A DNA stretch of 63,058 nt from Bremia lactucae (lineage: Eukaryota; Oomycota; Peronosporomycetes; Peronosporales; Peronosporaceae): contig NC_090616.1 in assembly GCF_004359215.1 (NCBI RefSeq), positions 2,062,279 to 2,125,336 of the forward strand, read 5' to 3'. How positions within the stretch are numbered: the first letter of the stretch is position 1; each line of letters begins with the position of its first letter. A model generated the notes under the pieces. The model did not search any database. It was not told the DNA's origin and was given only the letters and a program-made list of their open reading frames with translations. This document shows, in pieces, positions 53,847 to 63,058 of the stretch. Both the position numbers and the translations under genes were made by a program.

Positions 53847-54286
53847 TGTAACGGGGTGTTTCGTTACATCAAATTAACACTTAAAGGTTATTAATTAATA
53901 TATTATCTAAAAGGTAGATAATATTTGGAGAATATAACTTTACATGGTAATTTTCTAAAAGCTTATGCATTGGTAAATATAGACCATTATATCTACTTCT
54001 TCCGCGGTCCAGTCAGTGCTGGTCGCGCGCAAAGAGAAAGACAAATAAGACTTTTATTACATTTTTTTGTATTAGTTTATAATTAAGTTAGTGTTAAGCA
54101 GATAATACGGAAGAACTTAATTATATAAATTCAATTTTTAATTAACCCTCTTTAAAGCAAGGTTTTTAAGAGAGTCTTCCTCTTCACGTCCTAGTGTACT
54201 TGACGTGGCGTGAGGCACCACTCGCACTGAGGCAGTGCGAAGGGGACTTGTACTGAAGCAATAAAAGTCAGTAGTGCCCCGTTACA
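53847..54286 (+). mobile_element. Solo LTR of family A nested in B2
   Basis: 440 bp, TGTAACGGGGTGTTTCGTTA to GCCCCGTTACA, the complete A LTR. CAAAT (53842-53846) and TAAAT (54287-54291) flank it; the uninterrupted B sequence at 62720-62725 reads TCAAAT, so CAAAT was the target and one copy has since mutated. It was left by LTR-LTR recombination of a full A element. Confidence 0.93.
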
Positions 54287-54830
54287 TAAATGAGGTCGCA
54301 TACCCCCAATCGTCTAAAGAGACCAATGGTGACGCCGACTGTGAGTCGAGCGTCGTTCGGGTGAGGGGGACGGAGAAGGCTAAAAACTATCAGCTGACTG
54401 ACTCCTCGCATCACGAACAGGACTCGAAGAGCGATGGACATCACGCGAGTAACGCGGATTCCTCAGCGTTATCCTCTTAAAATGGTCCAAGCGAGTCTTC
54501 AGGCGTTCATATCCCTGACAAGCCTTCGCTGGGACATCATGAAGATCCGAGGTCAGTCGCGACAATTGACCCTCGAGATCCGCAATACGTCGTTCAGCAG
54601 CGCTTAACGCCTGTGACTGAACGGACGAAGGTAAGGCAGCCGCGAGGAGGTGGGCGAGATCGCCACTCCTATCGGGCGCCGCGTGTACTGATGGATGCGG
54701 GTGAGAATCAACGCATTCTTGTTGGAAGGTTGCTTGTCCACCGCTCCGTGAGGCAAAGGTATCAAATTCTCGTCCAATGAAAAAAAATAATCGAAGAGTT
54801 TCAACTATTGGGAACCGATCGATACCCTAC
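54287..54830 (+). pseudogene. Chromodomain region of B2
   Basis: Continues the integrase tail after the solo LTR (EVAYPQSSKETNGDADCESS). A block LMDAGENQRILVGRLLVHRS and RQRYQILVQ occupies the position of FLVERLLNH and the following strand in family A. It is degenerate; the aromatic WKGYPP-type core is not readable. Confidence 0.55.
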
Positions 54831-55329
54831 GTATTGATGTGCCCGCCCTTAGTAGCTGCCTATGAAAAAGAGCACTAGCTGAGGCCTCTTCTCTAGTCTC
54901 AAATGGACAAGCAGAAGTAGCGTTGTGAGAAGAAACAGGGGTACAGCACCGCCCATGATTTCTTTCACACGCAAGCGGGCGAAATTAATTCGCTGCGATC
55001 GCTATTTCATCGCATCGGAATGCGGATGAATGCGGCGCAGGAATTCCGCCTCGTATTGGTCGGGCGTTTCATTTGAACGCAACACGACCGGGATCGGGAA
55101 AATACGCCCAAGCGATTTTCCCTAAGCCCTCCATGATTTAAAAACGCCATAATAATTATGTGCGTCTACAAGAGCGCGCGCTCTAGGAGCGACGCTCTTG
55201 GCCCGTTTAAACGAGGCCATTTAGATGGAGGGGGCATCTTTGGAATGCCACCCGTCACATAGCCACGTTCTAAACGACGGCCTGTGACACCGACTGAGCA
55301 CGTTCACGTGCCGTCGGCACAGCTTTAGG
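54831..55329. other. B2 3' region, degenerate
   Basis: No intact frame. On the minus strand short blocks such as SNETPDQYEAEFLRRIHPHS and VKEIMGGAVPLFLL look like a continuation of the antisense frame to the right. I cannot join them with confidence. Confidence 0.4.
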
Positions 55330-55821
55330 CTACGAATCCTCTATGTCAGAACCATTAAGAATTATGGTCTGAGCATAAGGCGTTGTAGTTATACCCAACG
55401 GAAAAACGGCTGCGCCTTTATAGGCAGCGCTCTCATTACCTGTCGCTGCGCTTTCCAGCGCAGACGACGGGACAGTATTCGTGAATGCTGCTGTCTCCAT
55501 TTTGTGAGTCATGAGAGAAGTTTGGATGGGTAATAATGCACCATCATCTCTCCTCATGAGCTCGTTGTCCGCATCACTACTGTGAGGTGACGGCAACGGT
55601 GTCGAATCATTGTAGTCGACAATAAGCGACGGATCAACATCTTCACCGTTAAAATGAGATGGATCCTTGAGCCCTGTTAATGCGACAGCCTCAGTGGCTG
55701 TCTGCGTTCCGACTAAGGCATTAGACGCGGCCGGAGAATTAACGCGGCGCGTGCGCTTAGAGCGAGGTTGAGTGGGCGTCTTCGCAGACGACCCACCAAC
55801 GTGCCCCTTTTTAGGTGGCAT
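55330..55821 (-). CDS. Antisense reading frame in B2, unknown function
   Basis: 163 residues from MPPKKGHVGGSSAKTPTQPR, opposite in direction to pol. Basic Ser/Pro/Thr-rich start (SKRTRRVNSPAAS), then LTGLKDPSHFNGEDVDPSLI, an acidic-Ser stretch, and a C-terminus ending ILNGSDIEDS. No domain recognised. It sits at the same relative place as the antisense frames of A3 and A4 but shows no clear sequence match, only a similar layout. A later tandem duplication has copied its first codons. Either a true antisense gene of the element or a long chance frame. Confidence 0.45.
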   Translation of the reverse strand: MPPKKGHVGGSSAKTPTQPRSKRTRRVNSPAASNALVGTQTATEAVALTGLKDPSHFNGEDVDPSLIVDYNDSTPLPSPHSSDADNELMRRDDGALLPIQTSLMTHKMETAAFTNTVPSSALESAATGNESAAYKGAAVFPLGITTTPYAQTIILNGSDIEDS

Positions 55822-55952
55822 CTTGGGCGCCGTGTATGGAAACACGTGCGCTAAGTGCGAGGTTTAGTGGACGTCTCTTCGCAGACAATCCACCAACGTG
55901 GCCCCTTTTAGGTGGCATTGTGGGCGCCGTGTATGGAAACACGTGCGCTAGA
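55762..55952. repeat. 95-bp tandem duplication in B2
   Basis: A unit starting GCGAGGTT at 55762 and again at 55857, with several differences (for example CTTCGCAGACGACCC against TCTTCGCAGACAATCC). It covers the start of the antisense frame. Confidence 0.85.
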
Positions 55953-56050
55953 GTGATAGAGTGAACTAGCGGCGCGTAAAGCTGCTCGCAGTTACTCTCT
56001 CCTCTTTGACAAATTTTAAAATGTTAATTCGTTCTTAACGAGTGGAATGG

Positions 56051-56588
56051 TGTAACGAGCCTAAAGCTGACCTAATGTTACACAGTCCCCGTTCAGTACA
56101 CTTGGTGTTCTTAAGGGGATGGTCAATTACTAAATAATAGTAATTAGACCCAACACTCGGGTGTGGTGCACATTTGTGACCAACCCTTGTGGATGTGATG
56201 CACATGGGTGCATTCACATTAGGAGGGATGACGCCCAGCGTCATCCGTTAAGCGAGGTATTCAATAAGATACCCTCGCAATACATATTAAATGTTATCGA
56301 TAAAGACAACGTTTTAATTGGTAAAAATAGGTATATGTATTTATTTCTATTAAATATAAATCAGTCTGAAAAATACTACCTACTTGGTAAGTGCGCACGA
56401 GGAGACGGATCACCGCTCCCGTGACGACACTTAATCCAAGTACTTAGTGCGTTGGGTAAGGTTGCTAACGCGCCAACCACAGCTACCTTACTGCACGCAA
56501 GAGAAGCAGGTTTAACCGCTTCCTCGCTGTGCTAGGGTGTGTGTCTAAGTAGAGCGTGGCCGCATTACGACGTGCCCGCCTTCATATC
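56051..56588 (+). repeat. 3' LTR of B2
   Basis: TGTAACGAGCCTAAAGC to GCCCGCCTTCA, about 538 bp and the fullest B LTR here. Contains the stem-loops GGATGACGCCCAGCGTCATCC-like (56224-56244) and GCGAGGTAT/ATACCCTCGC. The right end is judged from B1. Confidence 0.85.
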
Positions 56589-56989
56589 CAACACGCTATC
56601 ACGGAGATCAATTGTGTGGATGTATAGGCAGTGGCCAATACATTTAAGCAGTCGGCACGAATTAATGGCACCAAAAGGTTGAATATACTCGGAAGAAACG
56701 CGGACGAAGAGGAAAAGTGCACCACACAAACGGCAAGAAAGTGTTTGGAATATATCCTACAGACCGGCATATTGGTGCAAAATGCCTCAAATTGCTCCTT
56801 TTTGTTCTCCAGAAGCTCACTCTCTTAACGACGACTCTTCTCTATAGCGCAATGCTTAGCAACGCCACTTAAGAGGCACCCATCCCGGATCACAGTGCAA
56901 GCTCTTAATGCTTCGTGATAAATAGTGTAAGTTACAAAAAATTAAATTGCAACAATGTTTACGAAGCTTTTGAAAGCCGTGTTATATAG
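56589..56989. other. Unassigned stretch
   Basis: Short opposing frames at 56582-56828 without any recognisable feature. No gene called. Confidence 0.4.
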
Positions 56990-57061
56990 TGTAACGGGCT
57001 AAAGTTGCCCTAATGTAACACAGTCCCCATTTAGTACACTTGGTGTACTTAAGGAGATTGT
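56990..57061 (+). repeat. Family B LTR fragment
   Basis: TGTAACGGGCTAAAGTTGCC to TTAAGGAGATTG, the first 70 or so bases of a B LTR, cut into unrelated sequence. Confidence 0.8.
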
Positions 57062-57620
57062 AGCGGAGCTACCTCGCTCGTAAAGTCAGAGGAAGACTTC
57101 TAGACTCAGCGAGTCACTTGGTTCTATTGAACTAACGAGTTTAACAACTCAGGGAGTCGCACAAGCTTCTTAAGATTACGGAATCCTAGTTTAAGGGGTT
57201 CAGGGGTTCGTAGAACCAAGTGGCAACGAGTGCCCAAGAGGATATACCTTACAAAGGCTTCTATCTCTTACACATCAATGCGCAAGCCTTAGGAAAGCAC
57301 TTAACGCTTTAAGATCAAAACGGGAACTGCACTTTATTTAATTATTTAAATCTAAAAACCCTACCCTAGCTTGAACTGCACTTTATTTAATTATTTAAAT
57401 CTAAAAACCCTACCCTAGCTTTTGGCCGCCAGATTTGTATCTGCCGGTGACCAAATTTTGTTACCCATTTTTGGGAATTAAGTAACTAACTATTTTAAAA
57501 TTACAAAAAATGATATTTTACCTATAAATTCAATGTACCACAACAACGGTATTCCAACCGATGTCTGCTTCATTACGCCCTCCCCCACCAGGCTGTTGAC
57601 ACCGAGTGACAACATTCGCC
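57062..57620. other. Unassigned stretch with local repeats
   Basis: No coding frame. Contains an inverted pair around 57118-57228 (CACTTGGTTCTATTGAAC against GTAGAACCAAGTG) and the tandem repeat at 57324-57421. It may be part of a transposon end that I cannot identify. Confidence 0.4.
57324..57421. repeat. 49-bp perfect tandem duplication
   Basis: GAACTGCACTTTATTTAATT starts each unit, at 57324 and 57373; the two units look identical, so the duplication is recent or is an assembly artefact. Confidence 0.92.
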
Positions 57621-57989
57621 TCATTTCTCCTTGAGGTGTGAACCTAAACAGCTAGCTGTTCGGTTGTGTTTTTCATTCTTTTGTCTCATGACAATCAAGC
57701 GTGAATCACAGACTCTTAGCACCTTCCTCGACGATGAGAGAACGGTGGCGATCTCCTCCGGCGTCCTCGCCGGTTCACCTGAGATCCAGATAGCCAAGCT
57801 ATAACCCGCTATCTCTTTGAGATGTTCGTCCGCACTAAGCGGAGTGAATATATATTCACTATGAGCTTTAGCTTTCTCTATCTCGGCAGCTCGACGACGA
57901 GCTCTTTCCTCTATGAGGATTATCTGCTCTTGCTCTGCATCGAGTGGATTTGTAATGATGTTGGACTCAGGGACCCGTGACCTGCTCAA
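57621..57989 (-). other. Hypothetical frame, charged helical protein fragment
   Basis: About 122 codons with no ATG at its start, so at best the 3' part of a gene. Contains DAEQEQIILIEERARRRAAE, which would form a charged helix or coiled coil, and EPARTPEEIATVLSSSRKVL. No family recognised. Its position beside gypsy debris suggests a retroelement origin. Confidence 0.3.
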
Positions 57990-58846
57990 TGCTCAATGCA
58001 GTTAAGACATCGGCGGCACCACGTTCTGGAAACGGATTCGGGGCCCGCTAACGTTCATCCGGAGGAGAAGGCGTGAGCGAACGACGCTCTTTCTCCTCCT
58101 CCTCTGATTAAGAATGACTTTCAAAGTCCAATACCTTACGCCAAAGGTAATGACGTGAAGCCAGTATTTGACGAGTTTACGTGATCAATCCCGTGGGGCT
58201 TCGGTGACCTCCATGAGGAAAATTCCGAGCGTTTTGTTTTCAAACGAAACAAGGAGTGGATACGAAGTCTCATTTGAGAACTGGGTCCACTGGGCCCGCC
58301 GACTTCGAAATACCTGAAATAATAGAGAGTCTGCGGAAAGAGGTGATGTTCGTTTGGAACGGAAGCTTCGCTTCGATTTCGCTAAGCTTAGGCCAAAGGC
58401 CAATTACGTTCAGCATTTATACCACAAAACGAAGAAAGGCCTAGCCGATATTTCAGTGCTTCGGTTGACGGTACAACCATGGATCGAAGCCGCACTGAGG
58501 CTATAGATCCACCTAATTTCACGTTTAGTGGTAGGAAGCTTCGTTTGACGCGAGTTGACCCTGAGCTTGGCGCTCAAAAACGTCAACGGCGTACGGGCAA
58601 TCTTGCCGAAGAGGTACCTCGAACTCTCAAGAGTTTTCAGAAGAGGGGTACCCAAGTCACTTCACCAGATAATGGTATTGACCCTCACGACGACGTCGCT
58701 TCAAAAGTTTCTCCACATGAAAACTGGAGGTTCCCCCCGAGCATCAAGCAGCGCGGAAGGGGGCTGAAATTTCGGCGGTGCATTTGATGCTCCACGGCAC
58801 GAGGTGCAAATTCTTCGTGAGGTCCTTGCTCGGGTTGAGAGCTCTT
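57990..58846. other. D1 3' tail, no certain gene
   Basis: Overlapping short frames on both strands. A plus-strand frame at 58479-58787 (MDRSRTEAIDPPNFTFSG) and another at 58804-59007, with a helix LREVLARVESSFKAVQGRLS, run opposite to D1 pol. They could be a third antisense frame, but the support is weak. Confidence 0.35.
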
Positions 58847-59086
58847 TTAAGGCGGTTCAGGGCCGTCTTTCGACGCTAGAGCGTCATCAGCCTCGTTTGG
58901 AGGGTCAGTTGGACATCCTGGTGAGGATGCAGCAATCTGCGGCACGACCGTCTGTCTGGGTGCAAGCGCCTTCAAGTCCACGTTGGAAGGGTTCGAATAT
59001 GGCTTAAGTAAGCCAACGTGATACACTGGGTGTATAGGCAGCTTGCTAGGAAGGTTTAGCGTATAAATTAGGCCCTTCTTGGCCAC
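58847..59086 (-). pseudogene. Integrase C-terminal region (D1)
   Basis: MAKKGLIYTLNLPSKLPIHP then VYHVGLLKPYSNPS is the usual end of a chromoviral integrase before the chromodomain. It is joined near 59090 directly to sequence just after the first catalytic Asp. Confidence 0.7.
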
Positions 59087-59640
59087 GACCGTAAATGGTC
59101 CAATAAAGCGACAATACCGGAGTTACTGGCTAAGACTTTCAGTAGACCGAAAACAAAATCCATGCTAATGGACTCTCAGCAATCCATGGGGACGGGAAGG
59201 CTCGCCAGTGGCGCAGCAGCATGCGCCGAGGGTTTAACCCGTTGGCAATTTTTGCATGTCCAGACATATGTGCTGGCTGAACCATTTATAAAGTTTATGC
59301 CACCAATAACTCTGGCTTATAGAGCCGTAGGTCTTTTCTCTACCGAGATGACCACCAAGGACAGTATCGTGTGCTCATAGAGGATTCGGTACTTCAAATC
59401 CTTATCATGAGGAACAACGACACGCGGAGAGTCCGCGATGTCTGTGCAATAAATCAACAGGTCGTTATCGATAGAAAATCGACGTAACCTTGCACGCAAA
59501 CGTGCCGGCAATTGAATACCCGAATCAGAGTTCTTTAAAGCTCGTAGCGAAGCTACACACTGTTCATACTTGGCGCAAGCCGAACGGATTAATTCAGGAA
59601 TAGGCGACGAGAAAGTCGTTAAATGAGAAAGCTCATAGTC
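59087..59640 (-). pseudogene. Integrase zinc region, core deleted (D1)
   Basis: Minus strand: RLRRFSIDNDLLIYCTDIAD, VVVPHDKDLKYRILYEH, CKNCQRVKPSAHAAAPLASL, then a stop and SISMDFVFGL with the first Asp. The remaining catalytic core (about 500 bp with the second Asp and the Glu) is absent. Confidence 0.7.
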
Positions 59641-60200
59641 CGGCCTGCGTGATAACGCATCGGCCAAAGCATTCTGCTTGCCAGGCCTATACTTCACCTC
59701 GAAGTTATATTTGGCGAAAAAAGGATAGCCATCGGGCCGTTCTCTGTGGGGCGACTGAGTCGCCGTGCGTGATTACGCGTGATCTGTTTATATCACACGG
59801 CTTAGAGCCGAGCAGATGAACTCTGAATTTGACGAGAGCATACTTCATAGCAAGTAACTCTTTGTAATAAACTGGGGTAGATCTTTTCCGCAGCTTTAAG
59901 CCGTCTAGACTCGAACGCAATAACACTTCCAAGCCCATCAATATCTGTTTGTAACAGAGCAAAACCAATGGCAAAATCTGATGCGTCACAGACGACACTG
60001 AAATGTCAATTTGGGTTTGGCAGTGCCAGAATCGGGGCTTGGATAACACTATTCTTAACTGCTCGAAATGCATTATTTTCGGTGCTAGTCCAGCACCATT
60101 CTGTATCCTTTTTAAGGAGATTAGATAATGGCCTAGCCATTTCAGCGTAATTTTCGCTATATTTGTGTGAACAGTTGGCGAGACCCAACCACTTACGCAA
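59641..60200 (-). pseudogene. RNase H (D1)
   Basis: RKWLGLANCSHKYSENYAEM is the connection segment. FSVVCDASDFAIGFALLQTD can be read across a frame change. ELLAMKYALVKFRVHLLGSK and YRPGKQNALADALSRRPDYE close the domain. One frameshift near 59900. Confidence 0.72.
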
Positions 60201-60960
60201 ATCCTATTGTTTTTAGGAACCGGCTAATCTACTATGGCTTTTACCTTAGCGGGAACCGCTCTAAGGCCTTGCTTTTCAATGAAGCATCCTAAAAAGGTTC
60301 TCCGTCTGCGCCAAAAATGTATTTAGATGCATTGGCATACAATTTATTTGTGCGCATACATGGTCTAAATGGTTGTCCATATCCAACCGACCTTGCTCCG
60401 CACGACTATGGACAAAATCGTCATCGAAATAAGTCTGTGCATAACCTCGATGAGGGCGAAACAGTTGCGTCACTAGACGATTAAATGTCGCCGGGGCGTT
60501 GGAAAGCCCTTGTGGCATAACCAGCCACTGCCATAACATGCCGCTTGGGATGCTAACCGCTGTAAGTGGGATATTGCTAGCTCACCTGAGCAACTGGTAG
60601 TAATAATCGACTAAGTCCAATGCACTGTACATTGTACATCCCACGATATTGTTCGAAGAACATTCTTTCTAGGCATGGGGTTTGTGCTGGTATAGTGACA
60701 GCATTAAGCTTATTATAAGCATGTACAATGCGTCATTTACTATTTGACTTTTTGACACAAACTGTCGGTGTTGGATGAGGAGATTTTCTCTCTTGTACCA
60801 TTCGAGCCTTGTGCTTAGCACGGAAGAAATCGTCAATGACGTCACACTGCTTCCTTGGTAAAGGCTATTGTCTTGTGACACAGTGTTTGTTCCCGAAACC
60901 AAGTCAATTTCATGACGATCACCTCTATCCGGAGGAAAACAGATAGTGGATTATTGCATA
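60201..60960 (-). pseudogene. Reverse transcriptase (D1)
   Basis: MLWQWLVMPQGLSNAPATFN and AQTYFDDDFVHSRAEQG carry the catalytic YFDD (about 60425-60440). The upstream palm block (NNIVGCTMYSALDLVDYYYQ) is readable with stops. The N-terminal fingers are weak. Confidence 0.72.
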
Positions 60961-62467
60961 CCACATCTTGAAAATACTTCATCAAGGAATAAAGGGATCC
61001 GCTGGATCTTTAAGGATCGATGACCCATTTCTCGCACTAGGTGCAGCTTTTGTGTCATCCAGGACAGCTTCGTCTAGAAGTGACGATGAGTTTAACTCAA
61101 TTTTTAGTCGAATGACCACCATTTCAGATAAGTCGCCAGCCTTTAAGGCTCGACCGCACTCATCAATAGACATTTCGTTTAGCTCTAAAAGAGCATGTAA
61201 CGAAGGGATTGCCGCAAGGCTAACACCCCCTCAATGTTACCGGTTACACCATTTACAAGCGTATGTAATCGCTCACTCGTATCAATTGGTGAGGGTATAC
61301 AAGCTTCGTGTCCATCCTGTCTTGGAGTGGAGACAATACGCCTCTTATAGGCCGGGACATTCACGTCCCCCGGTTTTCCAGCCTGTATTGGTTCTATACA
61401 AGACATGGTATCTAATTTGACATCCGACAAGGAGTTGGGTAACTCAACTTCCTTATCCAGTGAACGTTTACGTGTCGCTTCACGTGCATTAGGAGGGCCC
61501 TGGCGAAAGTATTGACACTCAGTATGGTGCCACCTCGGCCGACCACACTCGGTGGACTTAGACGTGCCACTCCACGTATCTCAGAGATATTGCACCCTTA
61601 AGGTTCTGGCGAACCGCCTACAATGTCACTACTGACACTTAGTATGATGCCACATCGGCCAACATAGTCGGTGGACTTAGACGTGCAACTCCACGTATCT
61701 GAGGGATATTACACCCTTGATGATTCGGCCTTAGGCCAACAATGCTTTTAACATTTAGTGAATCGTTTTTACAACGAGTGTCACTCGACGGAGTACGTGC
61801 CGTTCCACATATTTCTGCTGAGTCGGGCTCAGAATTAATGTTTTTAACATACGAGTTTATTGACTCAAACATGCCAATTTCTAAAACACGCACAGACTCA
61901 TTCAATGATCTGCGCCAATAGTGCTTTTGTTGTTTAGCAAAGGTGGGTTCATGACTCTCCAAAACTTTGCTAGGAGCATTGCGCGTGGCGCCTTAGGTAT
62001 TAGACCTCCAATCGATCCATGGCTCATGGTGTTCTAACCAGGCCACACCAAGAATGAGATCATATCTCGAATCCAAATCAAGGACGAGATAGCGTTCCAT
62101 ACTGTCAAAGTCCAGAATCTTTTTACCTAACTTCAATGGAACTTTGGGAACAGTGACACGATTCCCAGTCGCTAAGCGAACAGTGATTGTATAACCTTCA
62201 TTTGCTCTTAGCGCGTCAACGTATTGTTGTTTTTCCTCAAGGGAAAGGCGTCGAGCATAATCGCGAGACGCTCCTGAGTCAATTAAAATTGACCACGGCT
62301 TGTCAAAGCCCTTAACAGTCGCTTGAGCGACTAGCAAGCCAGGCTTGTACTCTCGCCCCGTGCCACTGAGCACCGAGCTACTTAATTCTAGATTCTGTTT
62401 ATTCTCACCCTCTAAAGGTTCAACAAAGCCTAGGTCTTCCCCAGTAGGGCGCCCCGCACTTACTGGG
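60961..62467 (-). pseudogene. Protease and spacer (D1)
   Basis: The protease at 62467-61993 has SILIDSGASRDYARRLSL with a canonical active site and YTITVRLATGN, then RYDLILGVAWLEHHEPWIDW. About 1 kb of spacer follows, with a 121-bp tandem duplication at 61512-61753. The protease frame is intact within the retained part. Confidence 0.78.
61512..61753. repeat. 121-bp tandem duplication in D1 spacer
   Basis: Units start TGACACTCAGTATGGTGCC at 61512 and TGACACTTAGTATGATGCC at 61633. They differ at many positions, so it is an old duplication. Confidence 0.85.
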
Positions 62468-62749
62468 TAAAAAGAATATGCGGACCCAAGTGGTCCCAAA
62501 AATATTTGAACGCTTTCGAGTGGGTGAAAAAGTACTATTAAGTACATATAAATGCAATTTCTGTACTACCTGGAGGTACTTTGAAGTTGTTGCCGCGTTT
62601 CATTGGGCCCCTTACGGTGGTAAAAGAGGTTGGAGAACTAAATTATAGGATCACCCTTCCCCCGTATATGAAGACGCACCCCGTATTTTACGTGAGTCGT
62701 CTGAAACGGTATGATGTCTCAAATGAGGTCACATATCCCCATCCGTCTA
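62468..62749 (+). mobile_element. Family B integrase tail fragment
   Basis: Matches B2 53620-53840 and 54287 onward, without the nested solo LTR: LLPRFIGPLTVVKEVGELNY and RITLPPYMKTHPVFYVSRLK. It shows the empty site TCAAAT at about 62720. It runs into the assembly gap. Confidence 0.85.
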
Positions 62750-62849
62750 NNNNNNNNNNNNNNNNNNNNNNNNNNNNNNNNNNNNNNNNNNNNNNNNNNN
62801 NNNNNNNNNNNNNNNNNNNNNNNNNNNNNNNNNNNNNNNNNNNNNNNNN
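62750..62849. other. Assembly gap (100 N)
   Basis: Exactly 100 unknown bases, a conventional scaffold gap of unknown true size. Frames spanning it are artefacts. Confidence 0.99.
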
Positions 62850-63058
62850 TCGACCGAAACTCTTGCTCTTGAAATTTCTTGTAGCTTTCAATGCGATTTC
62901 ACTCTTCTCCTTTCGAGCAATGCATTCGTATTCACGACGAAGCATCTCCTTGGTTTGGAAAAAATCAATGTCCCTCGTGTTCTCGATAATCTTGACGATC
63001 TGATCGTATTCATCAGACAAGCTTCCAAGCAGAATCACGAGCCGCTCATCGTGCGCGA
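62850..63058 (-). mobile_element. Ty1/copia gag fragment
   Basis: Minus strand: ILLGSLSDEYDQIVKIIENT, then EMLRREYECIARKEKSEIAL. Closely related to, but not the same as, the gag at 42806-44023. It continues past the window. Confidence 0.85.

Larger units (their letters stand above)
48901..56588 (+). mobile_element. Ty3/gypsy chromovirus, family B, copy B2
   Basis: Start of 5' LTR, an inverted LTR-gag block, gag, protease, RT, RNase H, integrase, a nested solo A-LTR, chromodomain region, antisense frame, 3' LTR. About 7.7 kb, of which 440 bp is the nested LTR. No matching target duplication is seen at the ends. The frames are broken in several places. Confidence 0.88.
58847..62467 (-). mobile_element. 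Ty3/gypsy element, family D, copy D1
   Basis: In minus orientation: protease, spacer, RT, RNase H, zinc region, a deleted integrase, and a C-terminal region. Gag and both LTRs were not found. It is cut at 62467 by a family B fragment in the other orientation. Confidence 0.8.

Noticed and set aside
58479..59007. Plus-strand frames opposite D1 as a third antisense gene
   Set aside because: Only one copy of family D is present and the frames are short and interrupted, so there is nothing to test conservation against.
62688..63038. Frames crossing the N gap
   Set aside because: The gap of 100 N is of unknown true size; the joined frames are artefacts.
1..63058. tRNA or rRNA genes
   Set aside because: A visual search for B-box-like GGTTCGAATCC with acceptor-stem pairing found no complete tRNA fold, and no rRNA-like block was noticed.

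Overview
The window looks like a repeat-choked chromosome segment of a plant-pathogenic oomycete, most likely a downy mildew or Phytophthora relative. The reasons are two Crinkler (CRN) effector genes with the LxLYLAR and HVLVVVP landmarks, a secreted protein with an RXLR/EER-like leader, very short introns and 5' leaders, and several Ty3/gypsy chromoviruses. The species cannot be named from the sequence. Family labels A to D are mine.

Layout. 1-2469: minus-strand gypsy copy A1. 2470-5632: broken gene CRN1 between inverted LTR-like repeats. 5806-12530: plus-strand gypsy copy A2. 12720-13559: fragments. 13937-16243: CRN2, an intact 768-residue paralogue of CRN1. 16622-22500: gypsy copy A3, with gag and the RT core deleted. 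22501-31270: the only island of ordinary genes: an RXLR-like effector (23138-23581), a P4-ATPase lipid flippase (24842-29065), an RNPS1-like SR protein with a 56-bp intron (minus, 29214-30016) and a bacterial-type PH-domain protein (30159-30758). 31271-34345: truncated gypsy B1. 34378-42525: gypsy A4, minus strand, with a TTGAT target duplication. 42580-47215: a young Ty1/copia element with two identical 222-bp LTRs and an AAACT duplication. 47880-48689: an old gag-protease remnant. 48901-56588: gypsy B2, carrying an internal inversion and a nested solo A-LTR. 56990-62467: debris and minus-strand gypsy D1. 62468-63058: a B fragment, a 100-N gap and a copia gag fragment.

How the parts relate. 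The effector genes lie in or beside the transposon sea and the housekeeping genes form a compact island, the arrangement usually called a two-speed genome. CRN1 has been cut by a B-family LTR remnant. CRN2 keeps its frame but has Asn where CRN1 keeps the Lys of a probable restriction-nuclease-like ExK motif.

Most unusual signals. (1) The gypsy elements, above all family A, are built from an almost continuous chain of short perfect inverted repeats through LTRs and coding sequence alike. (2) A1 and A2, in opposite orientation, are identical over at least 572 bp and then diverge abruptly. (3) A4 and B2 carry internal inversions. (4) Families A and B each carry an antisense reading frame between pol and the 3' LTR. 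(5) LTR-like repeats with the same TGTAACG terminal palindrome flank both CRN genes. All comparisons were made by eye; no alignment or database search was run.
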